64,000 nucleotides of DNA from Bacillota bacterium (GTDB lineage Bacteria; Bacillota; Clostridia; Christensenellales; CAG-138), in NCBI GenBank assembly GCA_023459335.1, contig JAEWUO010000003.1, positions 10,762 through 74,761 of the forward strand. Direction: 5' to 3'. Shown piece by piece: positions 40,052-48,221 of the stretch (positions are counted from its first letter, which is position 1; each line of letters starts with the position of its first letter). A program made the position numbers and the translations under genes. Under the pieces are notes generated by a model. That model saw only the letters and a list, made by a program, of their open reading frames with translations, was not told the origin of the DNA and searched no databases.

Positions 40052-40696
40052 CTACAGGATCAGCCCGCCGCCGCGGATATAGTTGACGTAAAGTTTTTCA
40101 ACCCCCGTCGTCGCGGCCGCCGGCTCGTTGATCCATTCAAAATAATATTTCAGCGCGGAATCCAATAGGCGGATGTACGCCGCGATCCCCTCGCCGATCT
40201 GTCCGTTGTCGAGCTTGTTCTCCTCCGAAAGCCGCAGCTTGCGCAGATACCGCCCGTCCTCCATGGCGCACTCGACCCTGCCGATATACGCCGTTTCGAT
40301 GCGTGTCCAGAGCTTGAAAAACTGAAGCATCGCGAGCACGAGCGCGCTGTTTTGGCTGCGCACCGAAACCCGCAGTTCGCCCAGGAGCGGACGCGCGTTC
40401 TGGTAGAGTTCCACGCTGTAGCGTACGCTTGGGTTATATTTATAATCCAGCGCGCTCCGGAGCGAGAACATCGATTCGGACGGCTGGAGCTGCGGTTCAA
40501 ACACGCTGCCGATCAGCATATGCTCGATGGCGGAAAACACCTCGCGCATGCGCTTCTCCGGCGTGGTGAACCGCACATACTCCGCCAGGATCTGGTTGAT
40601 CATGGCGGATCTGCTCGCGCTGGCTTCGTATGCCATCCGGTCGATTTCCTGCACGATTTCGTCGGCCAAAACCAGCGAATACACGCTTTTGTTCAT
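40052..40696 (-). CDS. Ribbon-helix-helix N-terminal protein co-transcribed with clpB
   Basis: A 214-residue protein. The first 45 residues (KSVYSLVLADEIVQEIDRMA, then SASRSAMINQILAEYV) have the beta strand plus two helices of MetJ/Arc-type DNA-binding domains. The remaining 165 residues are not recognised; they are mixed alpha-rich and include VRYSVELYQNARPLLGELRV. The ATG at 40696 has GAGG nine bases upstream. It is likely to be a regulator, perhaps of its own operon with clpB, but this is inferred only from the layout. Confidence 0.75.
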   Translation of the reverse strand: MNKSVYSLVLADEIVQEIDRMAYEASASRSAMINQILAEYVRFTTPEKRMREVFSAIEHMLIGSVFEPQLQPSESMFSLRSALDYKYNPSVRYSVELYQNARPLLGELRVSVRSQNSALVLAMLQFFKLWTRIETAYIGRVECAMEDGRYLRKLRLSEENKLDNGQIGEGIAAYIRLLDSALKYYFEWINEPAAATTGVEKLYVNYIRGGGLIL

Positions 40697-40726
40697 ATTC
40701 AATCACCTCGCGGTCTATTCAATTTG

Positions 40727-40754
40727 ATTATAGCGATCCGAATTAACTTTGCAA
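40727..40754 (-). promoter_or_regulatory. Promoter of the RHH-clpB operon
   Basis: TTGCAA (40754-40749), 16 bases and TATAAT (40732-40727) on the minus strand. TTTGATTA occurs on the plus strand at 40724 and again near 40769 (also TTTTGATTA), possible RHH sites. Confidence 0.65.
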
Positions 40755-40781
40755 GCGTTATTAATAATTTTGATTACGATT

Positions 40782-40810
40782 TTGCAATTCTTTCACGATT
40801 TCACTATACT
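40782..40810 (+). promoter_or_regulatory. Promoter of the MalY-like gene
   Basis: TTGCAA (40782-40787), 17 bases and TATACT (40805-40810), divergent from the RHH-clpB promoter 28 bases away. Confidence 0.65.
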
Positions 40811-40845
40811 GAATCCGCAATGCTTTTCGGGAGAACGACAAAGAC

Positions 40846-42006
40846 ATGAAATACGACTTCGACAAAATCATCGGCCGCGAGGGCACGGACAGCATTAAAC
40901 TGGAAGCGGGCGTCAAGATCAACCCGTATTTACCGAAGGAATATATCCCGCTCTGGGTGGCGGACATGGATTTTGCCTGCGCGCCGGCAATCCTCGACGC
41001 GATGCGCGCGCGCCTGGACCGCAGGATACTCGGCTACACCGACCTGGGAACGGAAACGAAGGGCAGCGTTGTTCGCTGGATGGAACGGCATTTCGGCTGG
41101 TTTCCGCAGGAAGACGAAATCGTATTTTCCGCCGGTATCGTCGCGGCGCTTTACGCGGCGGTCGGCCGGCTGACCGGCCCAGGCGACGAGGTCTGCTTTC
41201 TGACCCCCGCTTACCAGCCCTTCGACAAGGCGGTGCGGCTGCAGGGGCGCGTGCCTCTCTATTCGCGTATGATCGAACGGGACGCGCATTGGACAATCGA
41301 TTTTGACGACCTGCAAAAAAAGCTGAGCCGACCGGAATGCAGGCTGTTCCTCCATTGCGATCCGCAGAACCCCACGGGTCGCGTATTTGCCGAAGCCGAA
41401 CTTCGCAAGATCGGCGAATTGTGTTTTACAAACGGCGTGTTCGTCGTCAGCGACGAGATCCACGAAGACCTGCTTCGCACGGGACAAACGCATATTCCTC
41501 TGGCAAAGCTCTTTCCCAAAGAACGGCGTATCATCACCTGCACGAGCCCCAGCAAAAGCTTTAATATCGCGGGCAACAATCACGCGCACCTGTTCATCCC
41601 CGACCCGCAGCTAAAGCGCGACTGGACGATGCGTTACTACAACGGACACCCCAGCGCGCTTTCCAGCAACGCCGTGGTCGCGGCATACGGCAAATCGGAA
41701 GACTGGCTGGAGGAACTGCGCAGTTATCTCGACGGAAGTTTCCTCATGATGAGTAATTTCATCGGCGAACGCATGCCGAAAGCGAAATTTGCAATTCCCG
41801 AAGGTACCTATCTCGCGTGGGTCGATCTCTCCGGCTACGGGTTGAGCGAACAGGAACTGAAACAGCGAATTTCGGGCGCGGGCGTGTTCGTGCAGTTCGG
41901 CGAGGACTTTGTGGACAATGCGGACTGCCATATGCGCGTCAATATCGCCTGCCCCAGAAGCGTACTGACAGAGGGGCTGGATCGCATCTGCCGCGCACTG
42001 GAATAA
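40846..42006 (+). CDS. MalY/PatB-type PLP-dependent C-S lyase
   Basis: A 386-residue class I aminotransferase-fold enzyme. The PLP lysine is in TSPSKSFNIAG (about 232), the aspartate contact is in VVSDEIHEDL, and PLWVADMDFACAP at the N-terminus is the MalY/PatB hallmark. These proteins split cystathionine or cysteine into an amine, pyruvate and a thiol or H2S; some also act as regulators. GGGAG lies 12 bases before the ATG. It has its own promoter, divergent from the clpB operon, and an IS element was inserted within 40 bases after its stop codon. Confidence 0.93.
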   Translation: MKYDFDKIIGREGTDSIKLEAGVKINPYLPKEYIPLWVADMDFACAPAILDAMRARLDRRILGYTDLGTETKGSVVRWMERHFGWFPQEDEIVFSAGIVAALYAAVGRLTGPGDEVCFLTPAYQPFDKAVRLQGRVPLYSRMIERDAHWTIDFDDLQKKLSRPECRLFLHCDPQNPTGRVFAEAELRKIGELCFTNGVFVVSDEIHEDLLRTGQTHIPLAKLFPKERRIITCTSPSKSFNIAGNNHAHLFIPDPQLKRDWTMRYYNGHPSALSSNAVVAAYGKSEDWLEELRSYLDGSFLMMSNFIGERMPKAKFAIPEGTYLAWVDLSGYGLSEQELKQRISGAGVFVQFGEDFVDNADCHMRVNIACPRSVLTEGLDRICRALE

Positions 42007-42043
42007 AGGAATCCAAAAAAATCAAAAACGGTCTGCGCCGTTT

Positions 42044-43544
42044 CAGTCCGTCAAAGAACTCCGTTCCGTTAAGCCGGAATGGGGTTCTTTGCATAGAGTT
42101 GAATGTGAAGCAAATCAGCGAAAAGATATCGCAGGAAAGGATGTGCTTCCTTTCACCTGTGAACCGCGAATTTCTTGAAGTTCATAGCAGCATATTTGAG
42201 CTTGACACAGTTGGTAACTGCGGTTAAGCCTTGGTAGGGGGTATAACGCATCGCGTATTTTTCTTTGGCGTCGGCGAAGACCCGTTCAATCGTTTCTTTT
42301 CGCTTCTCGTAAGTTGCTTTCTCCAATGGCGTGTGCCGAATGTCTTCTGCCTGCTCAATGGAATCCCGCCATATATGAAGTGCGACCAGTTTTTGACACT
42401 GCTTGCTTGCGGTGCAGAGGTGCCGTGTCGGGCAGTTCCTGCAAACGCTTGGATCGCTTTTATATTTCCGATATCCGTTTCGATTGGTTGTTGTATAGTT
42501 CAGAATGTTGTATTCCGGGCAGATGACGCAATCGTAGTATTCGTCATAAATATACTTACGCCAAGCATGGTTCCCTTCTTTTGTCATGGGGCGTTTGTAA
42601 GGCAAGGACGGGATGCGTTGATCTTCAATAATTCTTTTGCAGATCCACGGAGTCTTGTATCCGGCATCCATCGTAACTACGCTGATCTCGGGGAAACGCT
42701 GCGTCACCTGATCGTTAATCCCGTCAAAGGCTGTGCTGTCATGCATGTTTCCCGCGTGAACGTCTACGCCGAGAATATAGTTGTGCCGGTCGCAAGCCGT
42801 TTGTATTCCATACGCAAAGCATTTCTTGTGATCCCCTTTGTGAAACACGCCGCATTCCGGATCGGTCGTCGAGTTGATGACTTCTTTTCTTCCACCGGCG
42901 CATCGGGCGGATCGTCGTCGAACGGCTTCTTGCCATGTTCTTCGCGATCCGCGTTCACTTCCTCGCGAAGCTGTTTCTCGTAAACCTTTACCGCGACAGG
43001 AATTGCATGCTTGACCTGCTTTTTCATGTTTGCATTGGCCTTCACATGTGTGCCGTCGATGTACGCGACTTCCGACGAAAGATAGCCTGCTCGGTTTATT
43101 TCTTTCAGAATCCAGCAAAAGATGCTTTCTACGGTATCGCTGTTAAACCGGTGCCGGAAATTATAGCTGACCGTCGCAAAATGCGGGATTGGTTCACTGA
43201 TTCGGTACCCCAAAAACCAGCGATATGCGACGTTCATTTCGATATCAGCAACGGTTTGCCGTAATGATCGAATCCCATACAAGTGCTGAATCAGCACGAT
43301 CTTGAATAATACAGCAGGATCGACACTCGGTCGCCCGTTGTCTTTACAGTACAGATCGCCGACGATCTCATATAACCGCTGATAGTCTATCGTCGCGTCA
43401 ATCTTTCAAAGCAGGTACTCTTTCGGCACCAGCATCTTTGTGCACATGATCTCCAGCTTGTCCCGCTCGATTGTTTCCTTCTCTGTTAACATGCCTATAT
43501 TATACCAAAAAAGTCCCGATCATTGGGACTTTTTTGACAGACTG
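42044..43544. mobile_element. IS1182-family insertion sequence, decayed
   Basis: About 1.5 kb bounded by imperfect inverted repeats, CAGTCCGTCAAAGAACTCC (42044-42062) and CAGTCTGTCAAAAAAGTCC (reading in from 43544), 16 of 19 identical. The hairpin AAAAAAGTCCC-N7-GGGACTTTTTT (43503-43531) at the right end and a 16-bp hairpin near the left end (42053-42090) may block transcription entering from outside. No clear target duplication is seen. The transposase inside is broken. Confidence 0.85.
42153..43492 (-). pseudogene. IS1182-family transposase, nonsense plus frameshift
   Basis: The minus-strand sequence encodes an IS1182 transposase (MLTEKETIERDKLEIMC at the N-terminus, VDPAVLFKIVLIQHLYG, YIDGTHVKANANMKKQ, VVTMDAGYKTPW and ERVFADAKEKYAMRYT towards the end, with the DDE-type residues). 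It is interrupted by TGA at about 43407 in place of the expected CGA (Leu-Leu-stop-Lys) and by a frameshift near 42870 where the frame 43492-42764 changes to the frame ending at 42153 (around the DDPPDAPVEEKK stretch). No intact product can be made, so the element is not autonomously mobile. Confidence 0.88.
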
Positions 43545-43711
43545 CAAGGAGTACCTTTGGAACTCCTTGTTATTTTTATTTGCGCGAGGATTTTGAATCT
43601 CCAGTCTGCACCTGACCATATTGGAACTTAAAAGATGAGCGGCGGCGCGAGAAGAATTCCGCCGGTCTAAACGAAAATCGCCTGTCCCCCGGTCCAACTG
43701 GATCAGAAATT

Positions 43712-43740
43712 GTAATATAGCGGGCCGAATGTTATACTGT
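43712..43740 (+). promoter_or_regulatory. Promoter of the ydeI-like pseudogene
   Basis: TTGTAA (43712-43717), 17 bases and TATACT (43735-43740), followed by the inverted repeat AATAATA-N6-TATTATT (43746-43765) near the expected start. The promoter is intact although the gene is broken. The rest of 43545-43798 holds no gene. Confidence 0.6.
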
Positions 43741-43798
43741 GCTCGAATAATATCAAAGTATTATTTAGCGAAACAGACGCAATAGAGGAGGGATCCTT

Positions 43799-44359
43799 AC
43801 GGGCGGACTGCTGCAGTTCCCCAATCGGGAAGAATTCAGAAAATGACTCTCGGAGCATTGCCTGTCCGTCGATGGCGTCTGGCTGCAGTTTGGAAAGGCG
43901 CGTAATCCGCTAACGATAACCGCAGACGAAGCGCTTGAAGAAGCGCTTTGCTTCGGATGGATTGACGGGCAGATGCAGAGCATTGATGATCAAACCTATA
44001 AGAAATATTTCACCCAGCGGCGGCATAACAGCAAGTGGTCGGAGAAAAACAAGACGCTGGCAGAAAAACTGGAACGTCAGGGCGTTATGACCGACCACGG
44101 CAGATTAAAAATTGCCGAGGCTCAAAAGAACGGCCAGTGGAACGCCGCCAAGCCACCGGCTGTGACTGACGAGCAGATAAACGCTGTAGCCGAACTGCTG
44201 AGTGTCTATGAACCAGCCAGTACCAATTTTAAAACCATGCCGCCGTCGGTTAAGAAAACATATACCCGGGCGTACCTGGATGCGAAATCAGAGGATGGAC
44301 GAAAAAAAAGGCTGGCGTGGATGGTGAACCGGCTCAACCAAAACTTAAAGCCGATGTAA
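43799..44359 (+). pseudogene. YdeI/OmpD-associated-like protein, start and nonsense damage
   Basis: Reading from 43799 gives LLQFPNREEFRK-stop-LSEHCLSVDGVWLQFGKA, then LTITADEALEEALCFGWIDG, IDDQTYKKYFTQRRHNSKWS and EQINAVAELLSVYEPA, the pattern of the YdeI/bacteriocin-protection family (about 190 residues). The expected ATG is ACG (GAGGAGGG stands nine bases upstream) and the Trp codon before LSEHC is TGA at 43844. An internal ATG at 43973 could give only the C-terminal 128 residues. Other genes in the window use TGA as stop, so recoding is unlikely. Confidence 0.85.
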
Positions 44360-44427
44360 GCGGCGGCCGCGCGCACTTTACCGCGAGAGGTTCGGTTTCT
44401 TTCCCCCCGGATAAAACATCAAGAAGT

Positions 44428-44455
44428 TCTTCAGGGAACTTCTTATTTTATTATA
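44428..44455 (+). terminator. Terminator after the ydeI-like pseudogene
   Basis: AAGAAGTTC-TTCAGG-GAACTTCTTATTTT: 9-bp stem followed by a T-rich tail. Confidence 0.7.
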
Positions 44456-44460
44456 ATAGA

Positions 44461-44512
44461 TATCGTTATATCGATAATGCAGTATTGACTTTATTTTAAA
44501 ATCTATTACACT
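44461..44512 (+). promoter_or_regulatory. Promoter and inverted repeat upstream of osmC-like gene
   Basis: TATCG-N6-CGATA (44461-44465 and 44472-44476) lies just upstream of TTGACT (44485-44490), 16 bases, TACACT (44507-44512). A second possible promoter, TTGAAT-18-TATAAT, lies at 44520-44549. The inverted repeat may be an activator or repressor site. Confidence 0.45.
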
Positions 44513-44565
44513 GAGATTATTGAATTTCATCCAATTCTGTTATTATAATTTGAAGGAGAATCCAT

Positions 44566-44985
44566 ATGGACAATCTGGTGATCGACCTCAGGCGCACGGA
44601 CCGCAGGGTCCATTTCGAATGCATCTCCGCTTCCCATCCTTCGCTTTCCATTCCGCTCGATTATGTTCCGCCGCTCGGCGCCGACGCGGGCTTCGCAGGT
44701 CTGGAACTGCTGCTCGTGAGCTTCTGCGGGTGCGTCAGCACCGCCATCGTCGCGCTTCTGCTTCGGATGGGCAGGCAGATCGGTTCCTACTCCGTTCATG
44801 CGGAAGGCGTTCGCGCGGAACAGCCTCTCTCGCTGAAACAAATCCTGTTCCATGTCGAGATCGATTCTGCCGACACTACCGACGCCGATATGCAAACCGT
44901 GCTTCGCCAGGCAGAGCAGATTTCGCCCGTGTGGCTCGCTCTCAGAAACAACGTATCCGTGGAAACAAGCTATCAGGTCCTATAA
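44566..44985 (+). CDS. OsmC/Ohr family protein
   Basis: A 139-residue protein. The two reactive cysteines of OsmC proteins are represented by the Cys pair in SFCGCVSTAIVALLL (about 65), where the first element of the family's second motif is expected; the N-terminal cysteine position is occupied by ECISASHP. The fold order (beta strands, helix AGLELLLVSFCGC, helix, then EQISPVWLALRN) is that of the OsmC subgroup that reduces organic hydroperoxides. Some of the catalytic residues are unclear, so activity is uncertain. GAAGGAG precedes the ATG. The mutM-like gene follows after 18 bases. Confidence 0.85.
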   Translation: MDNLVIDLRRTDRRVHFECISASHPSLSIPLDYVPPLGADAGFAGLELLLVSFCGCVSTAIVALLLRMGRQIGSYSVHAEGVRAEQPLSLKQILFHVEIDSADTTDADMQTVLRQAEQISPVWLALRNNVSVETSYQVL

Positions 44986-45003
44986 CTTGACAGGAGGTCT
45001 CCT

Positions 45004-45828
45004 ATGCTTGAACTGCCCGAAACCATCGTAATCGGAACTCAAATCGCCGCCGCGCTGACTGGTGCGGAGGTCAGCCGCGTGTCGCCCCCGACCAAACCTC
45101 ATAAATTCACCTGGTTTGCGGGCGATCCTAAGGAGTACGATACGCGTCTGCGCGGCCTGCGTGTCGCCGGCGGAGCCGGGGTCGGCAGTTACGCGGAAAT
45201 CCTGTTTGAACGCGGACTGCGGCTTGGTTTCAGCGACGGTGCGACGCCTCATCTCTGCGAGAGCAGGTCCTGCGCGCCAAACGATTACCAGCTCCTCGTC
45301 GAATTCGCGGACGGTCGCGCACTGGCCGTCACCGTCGCCATGTACGGCGGCATCGTTCTGCACGACGAATCGTATGATAACCCGTATTATCAGAAAGCGG
45401 TCCATTCGATTTCACCTCTTTCCGACGGATTCGCCTCGCATTTTTGCGCCGTCTTTTCCAACAGCAAGTCAACGTTAAGCGCGAAGGCCTTCCTCGCCAC
45501 CGAGCAGCGCTTCCCCGGGCTCGGAAACGGTGTATTGCAGGATATTCTGCTCAACGCGCACGTCCACCCGAAACGCAAAATCGGAACGCTTTCCGTCGAA
45601 GAGCAGGAAAACCTGCTTGCCTCGGTGATCCGCACGCTGAAGGAGATGGCCGATCTCGGCGGACGCGATACGGAAAAGGACCTCTTCGGAAATCCCGGCG
45701 GCTACCGTACGATGCTCTCGAAAAACACGCTGGCGACCGGTTGCCCGCTCTGCGGCGGTCCGATCGTCAAGGAAGCGTATATGGGCGGCGCGGTATATGT
45801 TTGCCCCAGGTGTCAGCCGCTTTCGTAA
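45004..45828 (+). CDS. Formamidopyrimidine-DNA glycosylase-like protein lacking the catalytic proline
   Basis: A 274-residue MutM/Nei-type protein. The Fpg/Nei zinc finger (CPLCGG...CPRCQ, C-terminal) and the helix-two-turn-helix segment KAFLATEQRFPGLGNGVLQDI are well kept, as is ELPE at the N-terminus. But the sequence starts MLELPET, with Leu where Fpg and Nei have the essential N-terminal Pro. This is a known Firmicute subgroup (usually M-I/L-E-L/I-P-E). It may bind damaged DNA without the usual lyase chemistry or use another nucleophile. GGAGG lies seven bases before the ATG. It probably forms an operon with the OsmC gene. Confidence 0.88.
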   Translation: MLELPETIVIGTQIAAALTGAEVSRVSPPTKPHKFTWFAGDPKEYDTRLRGLRVAGGAGVGSYAEILFERGLRLGFSDGATPHLCESRSCAPNDYQLLVEFADGRALAVTVAMYGGIVLHDESYDNPYYQKAVHSISPLSDGFASHFCAVFSNSKSTLSAKAFLATEQRFPGLGNGVLQDILLNAHVHPKRKIGTLSVEEQENLLASVIRTLKEMADLGGRDTEKDLFGNPGGYRTMLSKNTLATGCPLCGGPIVKEAYMGGAVYVCPRCQPLS

Positions 45829-45913
45829 GCCGGCTTTCATATCGGACACGCGCTTCTGGTTTTTCGGGCAGTATGGTATGATTGAAGTATCGATCAAGTA
45901 AGGCGGTATCTAG

Positions 45914-46588
45914 ATGGAACAGCAGGAAAAAAGCAAGGCGATTCTGGACGCCATGACGTTCCGGCATGCCTGCAAGCGATTTGACGCACAGCGCTCGATT
46001 CCGGAGGAAGACTTCGATACCATACTCGAAGCCGCGAGGCTTTCCCCTTCCTCTTTCGGGTTTGAGCCATGGAAGTTCATCGTCCTGACCGACGCGGAAA
46101 TCAAGCGCAGGCTCTATCCGGTCGCGTGGGGCGCGCGTAACAGCCTCGACGGCGCGAGCCGGTTCGTCATCCTCCTTGCGCGCAGGCGGTCGGATACGCT
46201 GTATTCCGCGGATTTTATCACGCATATGATGCGCGACGTGCACCTTCTGCCGCCGGAGGCGCTTTCGGCCCGTCGCGAGCGGTATCGCACTTTTCAGGCG
46301 GACGACTTCCGGCTGCTCGAAAGCGACCGCGCGCTCTTCGACTGGGCCTGTAAGCAAACGTATATCGCGCTGGCGAACATGATGACAGCTGCCGCTTACC
46401 TCGGCATCGACTCCTGCCCGATCGAGGGGTTCGACCGCCGCAAGACGGACGAAATCCTTTCCGGCGCCGGAATTTATGATATTGACCGCTTCGGCGTTTC
46501 GGTGATGGCCGGATTCGGCTACCGCGCGGAAAATCCCCGTCACGAGAAAACGCGGCAGTCGATGGATGATCTTGTGATCTGGAAATAA
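45914..46588 (+). CDS. Nitroreductase family protein
   Basis: A 224-residue FMN enzyme of the NfsB/FRP-like group. The N-terminal FMN-binding pattern RHACKRFDAQRSIPEED, then LSPSSFGFEPWKFIVL (Arg/Ser/Asn contacts) and the C-terminal GFGYRAENPRHEKTR are typical of NAD(P)H-dependent flavin nitroreductases. It reduces quinones or nitro-compounds; the natural substrate is unknown. AAGGCGG precedes the ATG. Promoter (TTCTGG, 17, TATGAT) lies at about 45855-45885. It is convergent with the following lipoprotein gene and separated by a terminator. Confidence 0.9.
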   Translation: MEQQEKSKAILDAMTFRHACKRFDAQRSIPEEDFDTILEAARLSPSSFGFEPWKFIVLTDAEIKRRLYPVAWGARNSLDGASRFVILLARRRSDTLYSADFITHMMRDVHLLPPEALSARRERYRTFQADDFRLLESDRALFDWACKQTYIALANMMTAAAYLGIDSCPIEGFDRRKTDEILSGAGIYDIDRFGVSVMAGFGYRAENPRHEKTRQSMDDLVIWK

Positions 46589-46619
46589 CGTCATATTTGG
46601 CTTAAACCGGTTTTTATAC

Positions 46620-46648
46620 AAAAAGGAGCCCCGCATGGAGCTCCTTTT
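46620..46648. terminator. Bidirectional terminator between nitroreductase and lipoprotein genes
   Basis: AAAAGGAGC-N8-GAGCTCCTTTT: a 9-bp stem with A- and T-runs on both sides, between convergent genes. Confidence 0.82.
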
Positions 46649-46664
46649 GCATCTCAAACAGATT

Positions 46665-47363
46665 TTACCAGGAGGGTTCTCCAAGTTTCGCTTCGTTGCT
46701 GTATCCGCTGCTCTCCCAGTAGCCCTGATAGGACGAATCGGAGGAAAGCTCGATCTCGTTGATCCAGCGCGCCCACTTGTAGCCCCACTTGTCCTCGGCG
46801 ACGAAGATGAACGGAAATCCCATCTCCGGTGGCAGCGCGATGCCGTTCGCGTCGTATGCGAGAATCAGGTTATTGTCCAGAATCTCCTGCAGCGGCAGGG
46901 ACGTGGTATATCCGTCCACCGCGTGAAAGATCACCGTGTTTACTTCCTCTTTTGGGCTTGCCGCTTCGAGAAGCGTCTGTAACGGCACTCCTTTCCAGAG
47001 AATCGTCGCATTCCAGCCCTCCACGCAGTAGATCGTTACGAGCCGCTGATCGCTCGGCAGCGCTTTCACTTCTTCGTAGGTATAGTTTTGCGGCTTATTT
47101 GCGAGTCCGTCTACCGCTAAATGATAATCCGTGATCTCGACTTGCTGTATGCCCTTGATCGAATTATCGCGCGGGCCGACCGCCGGATCCAGTTTCTTGC
47201 CGTCGTATTCACGCAGCTCCCCTTCGCGGTAACGTTCCATCGTCGCGTCCGAAACGGCGTCCGGCACTTCAGTCACGGCCGCGGGCTCGGCGGTCAACGC
47301 GGGCGCGGCACATCCGGCCAGCAGGGTCAGAACCGCTAAAATCAAAATGAATCGTAATTTCAT
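46665..47363 (-). CDS. Molybdopterin-type oxidoreductase lipoprotein (sulfite oxidase fold)
   Basis: About 232 residues. The N-terminus LRFILILAVLTLLAGC is a lipoprotein signal with a Cys that would be acylated. The core EITDYHLAVDGLANKP, IYCVEGWNATILWKGVPL (with the Cys that ligates Mo) and DEDKWGYKWARWINEIEL-like C-terminal part are those of the molybdopterin-binding domain of the sulfite oxidase/YedY family. It would be an extracytoplasmic enzyme that reduces or oxidises a small substrate and needs Moco synthesis genes elsewhere. Start 47363 has GGAG seven bases upstream. Substrate unknown. Confidence 0.85.
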   Translation of the reverse strand: MKLRFILILAVLTLLAGCAAPALTAEPAAVTEVPDAVSDATMERYREGELREYDGKKLDPAVGPRDNSIKGIQQVEITDYHLAVDGLANKPQNYTYEEVKALPSDQRLVTIYCVEGWNATILWKGVPLQTLLEAASPKEEVNTVIFHAVDGYTTSLPLQEILDNNLILAYDANGIALPPEMGFPFIFVAEDKWGYKWARWINEIELSSDSSYQGYWESSGYSNEAKLGEPSW

Positions 47364-47545
47364 GATCATGCTCCTTGGTATAGCTTGTCTTGATTCCAGT
47401 ATACCATCGGGCGAAATCGATACCAGTTATGAATATTGAATTTTCGATGAACAACGGGAAACGTTTTGGGGCCAGCCGGCTCAGCGCTGCGAACAAGCCC
47501 GTTTTTATTTCTTCCGGTTACTGACTGCGCTTTTTCGGATCAGGA

Positions 47546-47932
47546 TCAGCAGCGCGAGTATGCTCGCCCCAGAACCGCATGGCCGATGCCCGCAATGCCG
47601 GAGATGGACGCGTCTATCGCGCGGGAGAGCGGAAACGCACCAACGTCCGCAAGTCCGCGCGCAAGCAGGCATGCCGCCGTGATGTTGAGTCCGGCATGAT
47701 ACGCGATTCCCCATTCTTTGATCCCGCGATCGCCGGAAAACGAGAACGACTTTTCCAAAAGGGCGAGCAGCAGAAAGAAGAACATACCCAGCACGAAGTA
47801 ATGCGTGTGCACAAACGACAGCGCCGTTACGCCGTCAAATCCCGCATACTTCGTGTATTCTCGGAAAAACACACCGCCCGCCATGGCGAGCGCAGCGTAG
47901 ACGATCGCCGCATTCCAATAACGTTTCAACAA
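47546..47932 (-). CDS. DUF2871 family membrane protein, C-terminus frameshifted
   Basis: A 128-residue product of a gene whose real C-terminus is probably at 47505. Three membrane helices are clear (IVYAALAMAGGVFF, YFVLGMFFFLLLALL, GIAYHAGLNITAACLL) and the fourth (GIAGIGHAVLG) is cut. After the run CTGGGG the correct frame continues in the -1 register as GASILALLILIRKS; one base is missing relative to it, so either the gene is broken, the sequence has an indel, or a slip site is used. DUF2871 function is unknown. The TTG start at 47932 has GGAGG twelve bases and AAGG seven bases upstream. Confidence 0.7.
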   Translation of the reverse strand: MLKRYWNAAIVYAALAMAGGVFFREYTKYAGFDGVTALSFVHTHYFVLGMFFFLLLALLEKSFSFSGDRGIKEWGIAYHAGLNITAACLLARGLADVGAFPLSRAIDASISGIAGIGHAVLGRAYSRC

Positions 47933-48221
47933 ATTACCTTACCTCCTTGTTGATTTGACGCGTTCCAATACCCTCGGCTCAGATTGAATCTTCATCACGC
48001 GTATCCATATCATGATGGAATGTTCGCGATGTATTTGTCAATAGAACCCTTCGGAATGATCTCGGTTCGTGTGAAAAAATATCATAAATTGTTCACGATT
48101 TTCGGGCAGCCGTTTGTCCCGGCCGCGCTCGATGGCGGTTGCGGGAAGCAGATTTAGCGTGTATAATGTAATGAATGCGCGATATACTGCGCAGAAAACG
48201 AACCGTTAAATAAGGATTGTC
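47933..48221. promoter_or_regulatory. Divergent region with VanW promoter
   Basis: No gene is seen in these 289 bases. TTGCGG (48139-48144), 17 bases and TATAAT (48162-48167) form a good plus-strand promoter for the VanW-like gene. The DUF2871 gene on the minus strand has GGAGGTAAGG directly before its TTG start. Confidence 0.6.

Noticed and set aside
43844..43846. TGA read as tryptophan in the ydeI-like gene
   Set aside because: TGA ends many intact genes in the window, for example the racemase-linked GNAT and VanW genes, so recoding is not plausible.
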